DNA from: Yoonia rosea
GTDB taxonomy: Bacteria; Pseudomonadota; Alphaproteobacteria; Rhodobacterales; Rhodobacteraceae
Length of the DNA: 64,000 nt
Direction of reading: 5' to 3'
Assembly (NCBI RefSeq): GCF_900156505.1
Contig: NZ_FTPR01000001.1
Coordinates: 806,001 to 870,000 of the forward strand
The position numbers and the translations under genes were made by a program. Positions 34,243 to 42,911 of the stretch are shown piece by piece (within the stretch, counting starts at the first letter, position 1; every line of letters starts with the position of its first letter). The notes under the pieces were generated by a model. The model worked only from the letters and a program-made list of their open reading frames with translations. It did no database searches and was not told the DNA's origin.

Positions 34243-34430
34243 GGGATGCACCGATCTGTCTTTGTTTGCCTGCACCTAATGCCAATCGACATGATGGGGC
34301 AAGAGGCGCATTGCCAGAGACAGATTAACTAATTTACACTTTCTTAAATGATTTGAGTTCAGCATTTTGATACAAAAACTTTAACGCGATGTGAATGAGT
34401 GCTCCTGTGTTTGGAGAAGAAAGAGTGATA

Positions 34431-35078
34431 ATGAGCAAAGATATTTATGACGATCTGATCGAACGCCGGCGCGGTGAGATGTCCGCGAAAAACGATCTGA
34501 TCCTCAAAAACCTAGAGGAATACTGGCAAACCCTGCGGCACGCCCAACGGCTTCCGGCGCGCAATGATGTGGCCCCCAGCCGGATCGACGACGCCCTGCC
34601 CCATGCCTTTATCCTTCAGCGCGTCGCCCCCGGCACAGCGCGGTTCAGGGTCGCAGGCCAACGGCTTCATGATCTTCTGAAAATGGATGCGCGCGGTATG
34701 CCATTCAGCACGATTTTCCTTCCAGAGGCACGGGACTCGGTGCAGGCCTTGATGGAATCCGCGTTCAGCTCTCCTGCGATTGTCAGCATTCCACTGGTCT
34801 CACCGGCCACAATCCTGCGGCCTGCGTTGCGTGGAAAGGTCCTGCTGCTGCCATTGCGCGACAGCGACGACGATACCACACGCATGCTGGGTGCTTTGGT
34901 CACTGACCCGGACACTGCAAATCGCCCACGGCGTTTCGCAATCAACACAGCAGAGCGTATCCGGCATGAGCGCATCGGTTTGCGGCTCGCCCCGACACCG
35001 CTGTTTCCCACACCACCAACAGCAAGGCCGGACGCAACAGTACGCCCGGCCCTGAGACTGGTTGTCAATAACGGGTGA
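34431..35078 (+). CDS. PAS-domain protein (PAS_5/DUF1491-like small sensor)
   Basis: The protein has 215 residues. After a helical start, YWQTLRHAQRLPARNDVAP and ALPHAFILQRVAPGTARFRV, then AGQRLHDLLKMDARGMPFST, match the PAS_5 family, which is abundant in alphaproteobacteria. The C-terminal ~50 residues are Pro-, Thr- and Arg-rich and probably flexible. No output domain is attached, so it may act by binding partners. The ATG at 34431 is preceded by AAAGAG; an ATG at 34395 is an alternative. Its TGA is directly followed by the reverse stop of the DAHP synthase gene. Confidence 0.75.
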   Translation: MSKDIYDDLIERRRGEMSAKNDLILKNLEEYWQTLRHAQRLPARNDVAPSRIDDALPHAFILQRVAPGTARFRVAGQRLHDLLKMDARGMPFSTIFLPEARDSVQALMESAFSSPAIVSIPLVSPATILRPALRGKVLLLPLRDSDDDTTRMLGALVTDPDTANRPRRFAINTAERIRHERIGLRLAPTPLFPTPPTARPDATVRPALRLVVNNG

Positions 35079-36449
35079 TCAGCCCGCCTTGGCCTGTGCC
35101 ATTGCGGTGCGGCGCGCAGACAATTCCTCGGCCACGAGGAATGCCAGCTCGAGCGACTGGGATGCGTTCAGGCGCGGATCGCAGGCGGTGTGGTAGCGGC
35201 TTGACAGATCTTCGTCTGTCACAGCGCGGACACCGCCGGTGCATTCGGTCACGTCTTTGCCGGTCATCTCGAAATGCACACCACCTGGCACGGTGCCTTC
35301 GGCGTTGTGGATCGCAAAGAATTCCTTCACTTCGCGTAAAACACTCTCAAACGGACGTGTCTTGTAACCGCTGGAGGATTTGATCGTGTTGCCGTGCATC
35401 GCGTCACAGGTCCAAACGACGTTGGCACCCTCTTCCTCGACGGCCTTGATCAGACGCGGCAGGTGCTCGCCCACCGACCCTGCGCCAAAGCGCGCGATCA
35501 GGGTCAAACGGCCCGCTTCGTTCTTGGGGTTCAGCGCGGCCATCAGCGCCTTGAGGTGTCCGGTCGTCATCGACGGGCCGCACTTGAGACCGATCGGGTT
35601 CAGCACGCCTTTGCAGAATTCGACATGGGCGCCGTCCGGCTGGCGTGTGCGGTCACCGATCCAGATCATGTGACCCGAGCCTGCCAGCCATTTGCCTGAG
35701 GTCGAATCCAGACGGCACAGCGCCTCTTCATATTCGAGCAACAATGCTTCGTGGCTGGTGTAGAAATCCACCGTCTGCAATTCATGGTTCGTCTCGGTCG
35801 TCAGACCGGCAGCTTCCATGAAGTCCAGCGTGTCGCTGATACGGGACGCCATATCGCTATACTTCTTCACTTCATTGCTGTCGGTAAAGCCAAGTGTCCA
35901 CTTGTGGACTTCATGCACATTGGCAAAACCACCGGTGGAGAAGGCGCGCAGCAGGTTCAGTGTGGCCGCTGCCTGCAAATAGGCCTGCAACATACGCTCC
36001 GGGTCGGGGATGCGGCTTTCGGGTGTGAAATCGAACCCGTTGATGATGTCACCACGGTAGCTTGGGAGTTCAACACCATCGACTGTTTCGGTGGGCGCAG
36101 AGCGTGGCTTCGCCATCTGGCCGGCCATGCGGCCCACCTTTACCACAGGCACTTTCGCGCCATAGGTCAGAACCATCGCCATTTGCAGCATCACCTTGAA
36201 GGTGTCGCGGATGCCATCTGCGCCGAACTCTGCAAAGCTCTCGGCGCAATCGCCGCCTTGCAAAAGAAAAGCCTCGCCCCGGCTCACAGCGGCGAGTTCG
36301 GCGCGCAGATTGCGGGCCTCGCCTGCAAACACCAGTGGCGGATAGCTTGCAAGACGACGTTCAACAGCGTTCAGCGCGGCTTCGTCGGTATACTCAGGCA
36401 TCTGGACCCGGGGCTTTTTGCGCCAGTCAGATTTTTGCCAGTCAGTCAT
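35079..36449 (-). CDS. Class II 3-deoxy-7-phosphoheptulonate (DAHP) synthase
   Basis: The protein has 456 residues, the plant-like class II length. Characteristic segments are [80 protein letters not shown], and [14 protein letters not shown] with metal ligands. It condenses phosphoenolpyruvate and erythrose 4-phosphate, the first step of aromatic amino acid synthesis. It has its own promoter in the 182-bp gap shared with the divergent GlxA-type gene. Confidence 0.95.
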   Translation of the reverse strand: MTDWQKSDWRKKPRVQMPEYTDEAALNAVERRLASYPPLVFAGEARNLRAELAAVSRGEAFLLQGGDCAESFAEFGADGIRDTFKVMLQMAMVLTYGAKVPVVKVGRMAGQMAKPRSAPTETVDGVELPSYRGDIINGFDFTPESRIPDPERMLQAYLQAAATLNLLRAFSTGGFANVHEVHKWTLGFTDSNEVKKYSDMASRISDTLDFMEAAGLTTETNHELQTVDFYTSHEALLLEYEEALCRLDSTSGKWLAGSGHMIWIGDRTRQPDGAHVEFCKGVLNPIGLKCGPSMTTGHLKALMAALNPKNEAGRLTLIARFGAGSVGEHLPRLIKAVEEEGANVVWTCDAMHGNTIKSSSGYKTRPFESVLREVKEFFAIHNAEGTVPGGVHFEMTGKDVTECTGGVRAVTDEDLSSRYHTACDPRLNASQSLELAFLVAEELSARRTAMAQAKAG

Positions 36450-36631
36450 CGTCTTGCTCCATATCGGGGTCGGTTAGCGTTATCAGCCCAAAGCGTATAG
36501 CGCGTGCATACCAGCAGGCCAATGGCAAAATGCACGGCATAGCACGGCCCTGCTTGCGCGACTTTTCCCTTGTCCACAGGCGTCAAACCTGTTGATGTCT
36601 GCAGCGGAAGAGACCCGCCAGAAAGAGAACG

Positions 36632-37633
36632 ATGCTCAACGACCCGCAGATCGTGGACGTAGACCACATTGGCAAACCACGCCGGTTTGTTTTCGCACTG
36701 ATGGCCGATTTTACCATGCTCAGCTTTGCGGCAGCAATCGAAAGCCTGCGCATTGCGAACAGAACCGCGGGCAAAGAGCTGTATTCGTGGATCATTGTCA
36801 GTGAAGATGGCGCCGAGATCAGCTGTTCCAATGGCTGCGTTTTTCGCGTGAACCAAGGGCTGGATGAGCTTGAGCGCGATGATACCATCATGTTGTGCGG
36901 TGGTATTGATGTGCAAAAGGCCACCACGAAACGGCTGCTGAACTGGCTGCGCCGCGAGGCGCGGCGCGGTGTGACTGTCGCAGGGCTTTGCACGGCGGGC
37001 TATACGATGGCGAAGGCAGGGTTGCTTGATGGCAAGAAGGCCACGATCCATTGGGAAAATCAGGATAGTTTCGCCGAAGAATTCGAAGAGGTGCAACTGA
37101 CCAAGTCGATCTTTGTGGTTGATGGCAACCGGATTACGACCGCAGGCGGGACGGCCTCGATCGATTTGATGATCAAACTGATCGCCGATGAACATGGTGA
37201 GGAACTGGCCAATGCGGTGGCCGATCTTCAGATCTATTCCGCGATCAGGACCGATCAGGACACACAGCGCCTCTCGATCCCGACACGCATCGGCGTGCGG
37301 CACCCGAAACTCAGCCGCGTGATCCAGATGATGGAACAAAACATCGAAGACCCGATCAGCCCCGCGGTTCTTGCCAAAGACGTGGGCATGTCCACCCGCC
37401 AGCTTGAGCGGCTGTTCCGGCGCTATCTCGCGCGTAGCCCGAAGCGCTATTACATGGAACTGCGTCTGCAAAAGGCGCGCAACCTGCTGATGCAGACCGA
37501 TATGACGGTGATCAATGTGGCGCTGGCCTGTGGGTTTGCGTCGCCTTCGCATTTTTCCAAATGCTACCGATCACATTACGACACCACGCCCTACCGTGAG
37601 CGTGGCAGTCATGCAGCCCGGCTGCCCGGGTAA
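36632..37633 (+). CDS. GlxA-family transcriptional regulator (DJ-1/PfpI plus AraC helix-turn-helix)
   Basis: The protein has 333 residues. N-terminal DJ-1/PfpI-like domain (~15-190) with VAGLCTAGYTMAKAGLLDGK at the nucleophile-elbow position, then an AraC-type DNA-binding domain (~220-325): LAKDVGMSTRQLERLFRRYL and INVALACGFASPSHFSKCYR. Regulators of this class often control amine, betaine or carnitine catabolism. The target here is unknown, and the only obvious partner is the DUF1963 gene nine bases downstream. Confidence 0.88.
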   Translation: MLNDPQIVDVDHIGKPRRFVFALMADFTMLSFAAAIESLRIANRTAGKELYSWIIVSEDGAEISCSNGCVFRVNQGLDELERDDTIMLCGGIDVQKATTKRLLNWLRREARRGVTVAGLCTAGYTMAKAGLLDGKKATIHWENQDSFAEEFEEVQLTKSIFVVDGNRITTAGGTASIDLMIKLIADEHGEELANAVADLQIYSAIRTDQDTQRLSIPTRIGVRHPKLSRVIQMMEQNIEDPISPAVLAKDVGMSTRQLERLFRRYLARSPKRYYMELRLQKARNLLMQTDMTVINVALACGFASPSHFSKCYRSHYDTTPYRERGSHAARLPG

Positions 37634-37642
37634 TCCGATGCG

Positions 37643-39325
37643 ATGGGACTGAAGCTGCTCAAGATGATACTTCTGATCCTTGGGATCGCCACCATTGGTC
37701 TGTCGTTCTACGCGCATCTTGTGAATGATACTTATCTTCGGTCAACAGCATTTAGCCTTTTGGCGGTGGTGCTGGCAGCGGCCTATGCCTTTGGCATGTT
37801 TCGCCGTAAACCGGTTGTGAAAGCACCAAAGGCGCCCCCCGCCCGCAAAGTGGTGAAAGACAATAGTGCCCGACAGCAGCGGCGTCCGAACCCTGCGCCG
37901 CGCCCTGCCCCGAAGGCCATCGTTGAAGAGGACGACGACCTGAAAGATGACGAGCTTTATATCGTTTTCTCTCGTCTTGCCGGTCACAAGACAGGCGACG
38001 CTTTCCGGGTCCATGTCCACGAGATCATTCAAAAGAATGCCCTGCCGAACCTGACTACAGAAGAGATCGACCGGATTGCCGCCGAAATCGACCGCCGTGA
38101 TCTGCGCGGCAAGACGTTCAAGCGCACGCCCGGGATCGCACTGGTCCGGATGCAACGTGCCGATCTTGATGTGGAATATGGCGGGACCAGCTGGCTGGGG
38201 GGGCTCCCGACCTTGGGGGATACGCCGTGGCCACGGGATGAATTCGGCCGCGCGATGCACCATCTGGCGCAAATTGACCTTGATACTGTTCCTGATCCGC
38301 TCTTGCCAGCTGGCATGCCACAAAACGGCGCGCTGTCGTTCTTTATGAATACGGCAACTGACGGGCCCCGTCAGGGCAAGGTGATCTATTCGCCAACAAT
38401 CGGAAATACCGCCACCGAACCGCCCGCTGATCTGGTGCCGATCTATCACGGGCCGGACTGGGGCTATTATGTCAAAGGCCATGCCCGCGAAACAGCTCCC
38501 GACACGTTTCCCCGCTGGCCTGTCGAATTCGTGCTGCTGCCCATGACAAACCAAAACCGGGACGATGACGCCCACGAACTCATGGGTGATCTTTTGCCGT
38601 ATCAGGCCGCAGGAGAGCTTTCACCGCAAAACTACCGTACAACCCTACCGGATTTCGCGCGCCCTTGGTTCTGGGATACGGCCTACCGGTTTACGATGTC
38701 GGTGCGTTTGGCCCGCGACGACATCCAAGACACGTTGCAGAATGCCAAGAAACGGGTCCAGCAATACGGGCCAAGCTATCAGGCTGCTGTGGATATAATC
38801 CGGCGCGATCAGGATGCGTTTTCCGCCTTTGTCGATGAGGTCAGCATCTGGGCCGTGTCACATGAACCGTGGGACCGGATGCGCCCTGAGGATGCCGCAC
38901 AGTTGGAAACCTATTTTGCCCAAGTGCGCGACAATGGCGCAGAGCCAGGCCGCTTCAAGCCGTTCTATCAGTTCACCCAAGGTGAACTCATCAGCGTGCA
39001 GGAAGCCGCAACCGCCACGCTTGTGGCCGCTGCAAATGCAGCCCCCGAGGTCTATGCGACACTGCCTTTCGAGGTGCGCGACGATATCGACACACGTTAC
39101 CGGATCGCCAATGTCGGCCGCTGGCACCAGATGTTCGGCCTTGGTTTCAAGATCGGATCGGCCGCATCAACGCACACACACCACCATCTGCTGCTGCAAC
39201 TGCACTCGGACCAGCTCGTGAACTGGATGTGGGGCGACCGTGGCGTGGTGCAATTCTGGATCAGCGAAGAGGACCTCATGGCGCAGAACTGGGACGCGGT
39301 CGAGATGACGCTCGAAGAGAATTAG
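37643..39325 (+). CDS. Membrane-anchored DUF1963 (YwqG-like) protein
   Basis: The protein has 560 residues. Two hydrophobic helices lie at ~5-23 and ~35-53, then a basic Pro/Ala/Lys linker (~55-90) and a large cytoplasmic domain from ~125. This has the DUF1963 hallmarks TSWLGGLPTLGDTPWPRD, HHLAQIDLDTVPDP, GALSFFMNT and the terminal WGDRGVVQFWISEEDL. The biochemical role of DUF1963 is not established to my knowledge. The combination with an N-terminal membrane anchor is less usual than the free domain. It is probably cotranscribed with the upstream regulator gene. Confidence 0.8.
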   Translation: MGLKLLKMILLILGIATIGLSFYAHLVNDTYLRSTAFSLLAVVLAAAYAFGMFRRKPVVKAPKAPPARKVVKDNSARQQRRPNPAPRPAPKAIVEEDDDLKDDELYIVFSRLAGHKTGDAFRVHVHEIIQKNALPNLTTEEIDRIAAEIDRRDLRGKTFKRTPGIALVRMQRADLDVEYGGTSWLGGLPTLGDTPWPRDEFGRAMHHLAQIDLDTVPDPLLPAGMPQNGALSFFMNTATDGPRQGKVIYSPTIGNTATEPPADLVPIYHGPDWGYYVKGHARETAPDTFPRWPVEFVLLPMTNQNRDDDAHELMGDLLPYQAAGELSPQNYRTTLPDFARPWFWDTAYRFTMSVRLARDDIQDTLQNAKKRVQQYGPSYQAAVDIIRRDQDAFSAFVDEVSIWAVSHEPWDRMRPEDAAQLETYFAQVRDNGAEPGRFKPFYQFTQGELISVQEAATATLVAAANAAPEVYATLPFEVRDDIDTRYRIANVGRWHQMFGLGFKIGSAASTHTHHHLLLQLHSDQLVNWMWGDRGVVQFWISEEDLMAQNWDAVEMTLEEN

Positions 39326-39418
39326 CGCAATCCGGCTCAATAAATACCCCACGGCGCATTCAAACAGTCAAATTGGCTTACAAACCCCTATTCAAAGGGA
39401 CAAATTCCTGTCGTTCCG

Positions 39419-39436
39419 GCTTTCCTTTTGGAAAGC
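39419..39436 (+). other. Small hairpin upstream of the LIV binding-protein gene
   Basis: GCTTTCC at 39419-39425 pairs with GGAAAGC at 39430-39436 around TTTT. It lies about 50 bases before the start codon and may belong to the leader or end a transcript from the left. The rest of the 159-bp gap shows nothing else. Confidence 0.4.
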
Positions 39437-39484
39437 GGCTGATAAATTAACTCAGGATAAAAAATCCAACTTGGGAGAATAGTA

Positions 39485-40681
39485 ATGAAAAAACTTATGT
39501 TGGCGACCTCTGCTGTCGCCATGATCGCTGGTGGTGCCTATGCCGCTGGTCACGCTGAAGAAGTAAAGATCGGCGTGATCCTCGGCTTCACCGGCCCGCT
39601 TGAATCGATCACACCCGCCATGGGTGCCGGTGCCGAAATGGCGATGGCCGAAGTGACTGCAGCCGGCACATTGCTGGGTGGCGCGACTGTCACTTCCGTG
39701 CGCGGCGACAGCACATGTATTGATGCGGGTGCCGCCACTGCAGCGGCCGAGCGTCTGGTCACATCCGACGCGGTTGACGCGATCATGGGTGCAGACTGTT
39801 CCGGCGTGACCGGCGCGATCCTGCAAAACGTTGCACGTCCGAACGGCGTTGTAATGATTTCGCCATCCGCAACATCGCCTGGCCTGTCGACAGCCGAAGA
39901 TGACGGTCTGTTCTTCCGCACAGCCCCATCCGACGCACGTCAGGGTGTGATCATCACCGAGATCCTGCAGGACCGTGGTGTGAGCGAAGTTGCGTTGACA
40001 TACACAAACAACGACTACGGCAAAGGTCTTGCCGATGCGTTCCAGGCCGCTTTTGAAGAAGCTGGCGGCACAGTCACAATTTCCGCAGCACATGAAGACG
40101 GCAAAGCCGACTACTCTGCCGAAGTGGGCGCGCTGGCATCCGCCGGTGGTGAAGTGCTGGTTGTTGCCGGCTATGTTGACCAAGGTGGTTCTGGCATCAT
40201 CCGCTCATCCCTCGACAGCGGTGCGTTTGACACATTCTACCTGCCCGACGGCATGGTTGGTGCGGTTCTGAACGACAACTTCGGTGCGGAACTGAACGGG
40301 TCTTTCGGCGCCTACCCCGGCACCGATAACGCCGGTGCAGGCATTTTTGTTGAATTGGCAGAAGCAGCAGGCTTTGACGGCACAGGTGCATTTGCCCCTG
40401 AATCCTATGACGCCGCAGCGCTGATCATGTTGGCGATGCAGGCGGCTGGTTCGAAAGATCCCGCTGACTACAAAGATCACATCTTTGATGTGGCCAACGC
40501 ACCCGGCATCGAAATCCTGCCCGGCGAACTGGCCCGCGGTCTAGAGCTGATCGCAGCTGGCGAAGACATCGACTATGTTGGTGCATCGGCAGTTGAACTG
40601 ATCGGCCCCGGTGAATCCGCTGGTTCCTATCAGGAAATCGAATTCGCCGACGGCGTCTATTCCACTATCAACTACCGTTAA
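39485..40681 (+). CDS. LIV-type ABC transporter substrate-binding protein
   Basis: The protein has 398 residues. Signal peptide MKKLMLATSAVAMIAGGAYA, then EEVKIGVILGFTGPLESITP, the family's ligand-domain start, GADCSGVTGAILQNVARPNG, and YTNNDYGKGLADAFQAAFEE. The protein binds a branched-chain amino acid, another amino acid or an amide in the periplasm; the true ligand is unknown. GGGAG precedes the ATG. It heads a seven-gene operon ending with LivM-type permease. Confidence 0.9.
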   Translation: MKKLMLATSAVAMIAGGAYAAGHAEEVKIGVILGFTGPLESITPAMGAGAEMAMAEVTAAGTLLGGATVTSVRGDSTCIDAGAATAAAERLVTSDAVDAIMGADCSGVTGAILQNVARPNGVVMISPSATSPGLSTAEDDGLFFRTAPSDARQGVIITEILQDRGVSEVALTYTNNDYGKGLADAFQAAFEEAGGTVTISAAHEDGKADYSAEVGALASAGGEVLVVAGYVDQGGSGIIRSSLDSGAFDTFYLPDGMVGAVLNDNFGAELNGSFGAYPGTDNAGAGIFVELAEAAGFDGTGAFAPESYDAAALIMLAMQAAGSKDPADYKDHIFDVANAPGIEILPGELARGLELIAAGEDIDYVGASAVELIGPGESAGSYQEIEFADGVYSTINYR

Positions 40682-40700
40682 TCGGTTGATTTGATCCAGA

Positions 40701-40731
40701 AACGGCGCGGGGTTTCCCCCCGCGCCGTTTT
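40701..40731 (+). terminator. Strong stem-loop after the LIV binding-protein gene
   Basis: AACGGCGCGGGG at 40701-40712 pairs perfectly with CCCCGCGCCGTT at 40718-40729, loop TTTCC, followed by TT. The short T-tract suggests partial termination, leaving some read-through into the ATPase gene that starts at 40775. Confidence 0.78.
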
Positions 40732-40774
40732 GCAAAACAAGACACGGAAAAACCCGTGCGCAAGGGGATGTGCG

Positions 40775-41560
40775 ATGATTGTTGTTGAAGATGTGGTCAA
40801 GACCTTTGGGGGCTTTCGTGCCGTTGATGGCGCGACACTGACCATCGCAGAAGGTACGATCACAGGGCTGATTGGCCCCAATGGTGCGGGAAAAACAACG
40901 CTTTTCAATGTGATCGCAGGCGTTCTTAAACCAACCTCGGGCCGCATCACCATGAATGGCGAGGACATCACCGGTCTGCCGCCGCATGAATTATTCCACA
41001 AAGGGCTGCTGCGCACCTTCCAGATCGCGCATGAATTTTCCTCGATGACTGTCCGCGAGAACCTGATGATGGTGCCCGGTGATCAGTCTGGCGAGAAACT
41101 CTGGAACACATGGTTTGGCCGCAAACGTATCGCCAATGAAGAGCGCGCGTTGCAGGCGAAGGCCGACGAAGTCATTGAATTCCTAACGATTGATCATCTG
41201 AAAGAAGAGAAAGCCGGCAACCTGTCCGGCGGGCAGAAAAAGCTGCTCGAGCTGGGGCGCACCATGATGGTTGACGCCAAGATCGTCTTTCTGGACGAGG
41301 TCGGCGCAGGTGTGAACCGCACCCTGCTGAACACCATTGGTGATGCGATTATCCGCCTCAACAAGGAACGCAACTACACCTTTGTTGTCATTGAACACGA
41401 CATGGATTTCATCGGGCGTCTTTGCGATCCGGTGATCTGCATGGCGGAAGGCCACGTTCTGGCCGAAGGGACCTTGGACGAGATCAAGGCCAATGAGCAG
41501 GTGATCGAGGCCTATCTCGGCACCGGGTTGAAAAACAAAGACAAGGTAAGTGTGACATGA
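40775..41560 (+). CDS. livG: LIV-type ABC transporter ATP-binding protein (LivG-like)
   Basis: The protein has 261 residues. Walker A GPNGAGKTT, LivG-type LLRTFQIAHEFSSMTVRENL, signature LSGGQKKLLELGR, Walker B IVFLDEVGAGVN, and switch His in VIEHDMDFI. The Walker B is followed by DEV rather than the DEP common in this family. AAGGGG lies before the ATG; the frame is open to 40691 through the upstream hairpin. Its stop overlaps the start of a tiny membrane-protein gene (ATGA). Confidence 0.9.
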   Translation: MIVVEDVVKTFGGFRAVDGATLTIAEGTITGLIGPNGAGKTTLFNVIAGVLKPTSGRITMNGEDITGLPPHELFHKGLLRTFQIAHEFSSMTVRENLMMVPGDQSGEKLWNTWFGRKRIANEERALQAKADEVIEFLTIDHLKEEKAGNLSGGQKKLLELGRTMMVDAKIVFLDEVGAGVNRTLLNTIGDAIIRLNKERNYTFVVIEHDMDFIGRLCDPVICMAEGHVLAEGTLDEIKANEQVIEAYLGTGLKNKDKVSVT

Positions 41561-41715
41561 AATTCCTACTGACCATTCTTCTAGGGGCCATTTTGGGCTC
41601 TGCGGCGACCTTCTATTACATCTATCTCAACCATGCGGATGGGACCGAGCAGGCGCTGATGCGCGACACGCTTTTGACCTATGCGCCCTTCCTTGAAGAG
41701 TACATCACCCCGTGA
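41557..41715 (+). CDS. 52-residue membrane microprotein between the two ABC ATPase genes
   Basis: The frame reads MKFLLTILLGAILGSAATFY, then a short polar tail ending EEYITP. There is one N-terminal membrane helix and an acidic C-terminal part predicted to face the periplasm. The ATG overlaps the LivG-type stop (ATGA) and the TGA overlaps the next ATPase start (GTGA), so it is translationally coupled on both sides. This coupling is the main evidence that it is real. I know no family for it; a role in assembling or regulating the transporter is only a guess. Confidence 0.7.
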   Translation: MKFLLTILLGAILGSAATFYYIYLNHADGTEQALMRDTLLTYAPFLEEYITP

Positions 41716-42539
41716 GTGACAATCCCTACCAGAACGACCGTGGCAACAAGGACCGGTCGATCGCCAATCCCAATGGCGGCACAATGACGCCGGGCAAGAA
41801 CACCGCCCGCAACAGCCAGTCCAATCCGGGTGAACCGTTCCTGATTGGTGATGCAATGACCGGTGGCTACGGAAAAGGCCCCGACATCCTGCATTCCTGT
41901 ACAATTGCTGCGGAAAAAGGCGAAATCGCCGTGATTGTCGGCCCGAATGGCGCCGGTAAGTCCACCGCGATGAAAGCTGTGTTCGGCATGTTGAACGTCA
42001 ACCAAGGTGCTGTGCGCCTTGATGGCGAGGATATCACCCATCTGTCCCCGCAACAGCGTGTTGTGAAGGGCATGGGGTTCGTGCCGCAGACCTCGAACAT
42101 TTTTACGTCGATGACCGTGGAAGAGAACCTTGAGATGGGCGCCTTCATCCGGCGTGATGATTTCCGCGATACGATGACACAGGTCTATGACCTTTTCCCG
42201 ATCCTCAAGGAAAAGCGCAATCAGGCCGCGGGCGAGCTCTCAGGTGGCCAGCGTCAGCAGGTCGCCGTAGGCCGCGCGCTGATGACACAGCCCAAGGTGC
42301 TGATGCTGGATGAGCCGACCGCCGGTGTGTCGCCTATCGTGATGGATGAGCTTTTTGACCGGATCATCGAGGTTGCGCGCACGGGGATCCCGATCCTGAT
42401 GGTGGAACAGAACGCCCGCCAAGCGCTTGAGATCGCCGATAAAGCCTATGTTCTGGTCCAGGGCCGCAACGCCCACACCGGCACCGGCAAAGAACTGCTC
42501 GCGGACGAACAGGTCCGTCGCAGTTTCCTGGGTGGATGA
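41712..42539 (+). CDS. livF: LIV-type ABC transporter ATP-binding protein (LivF-like)
   Basis: The protein has 275 residues. An N-terminal extension of ~45 polar residues (NPYQNDRGNKDRSIANPNGG) precedes the ATPase core. The core shows MTGGYGKGPDILHSC, Walker A GPNGAGKSTAMK, GFVPQTSNIFTSMTVEENL, signature LSGGQRQQVAVGRA, Walker B VLMLDEPTAG and MVEQNAR. The start is GTG at 41712, overlapping the microprotein stop; most LivF proteins lack this extension, so an internal start near the core is possible. Its stop overlaps the next small gene (ATGA). Confidence 0.88.
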   Translation: MSDNPYQNDRGNKDRSIANPNGGTMTPGKNTARNSQSNPGEPFLIGDAMTGGYGKGPDILHSCTIAAEKGEIAVIVGPNGAGKSTAMKAVFGMLNVNQGAVRLDGEDITHLSPQQRVVKGMGFVPQTSNIFTSMTVEENLEMGAFIRRDDFRDTMTQVYDLFPILKEKRNQAAGELSGGQRQQVAVGRALMTQPKVLMLDEPTAGVSPIVMDELFDRIIEVARTGIPILMVEQNARQALEIADKAYVLVQGRNAHTGTGKELLADEQVRRSFLGG

Positions 42540-42880
42540 AAATGGCAGCCGTTCTTTGCGCCACGATTGTCGGGCCTGCCTGTGCGGATACCGTCAGATG
42601 CGACTTTTCCGGTGTGGCGGTCGCTTTTGCGATTGATGCGTCACAGTTTGCGCCCGCGCAGGATGCATCCGACCCGCCCCGTCGCCAGCTTACCACCGTG
42701 CAGATGGGTGACGCCGCGTTTTCCGCAGAGCCGTTCATCATTGGCGATACCCGCGGGTTCTGGACCACACAGGATGACGGTGCCGAGGTTGTGCTTGTGA
42801 TGCAGCCTGATGGTGGCGCCGTCTACTCCGATACACGCAACGTCACGCCGATGACGGGCACCTGTGAGGTGCTGCAATGA
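42536..42880 (+). CDS. Small secreted/periplasmic hypothetical protein in the LIV operon
   Basis: The protein has 114 residues. A short signal peptide (MKMAAVLCATIVGPACA) precedes a mature part with two Cys residues (VRCDFSG and GTCEVLQ) that could form a disulfide. The middle alternates beta-like stretches (FIIGDTRGFWTTQDDGAEVV). The ATG overlaps the LivF-type stop, and LivH follows after 31 bp. I do not recognise the family; the position suggests an accessory periplasmic factor of this transporter. Confidence 0.7.
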   Translation: MKMAAVLCATIVGPACADTVRCDFSGVAVAFAIDASQFAPAQDASDPPRRQLTTVQMGDAAFSAEPFIIGDTRGFWTTQDDGAEVVLVMQPDGGAVYSDTRNVTPMTGTCEVLQ

Positions 42881-42911
42881 CTAGAATACTGAACGCTGGG
42901 GATCGTTTCTC

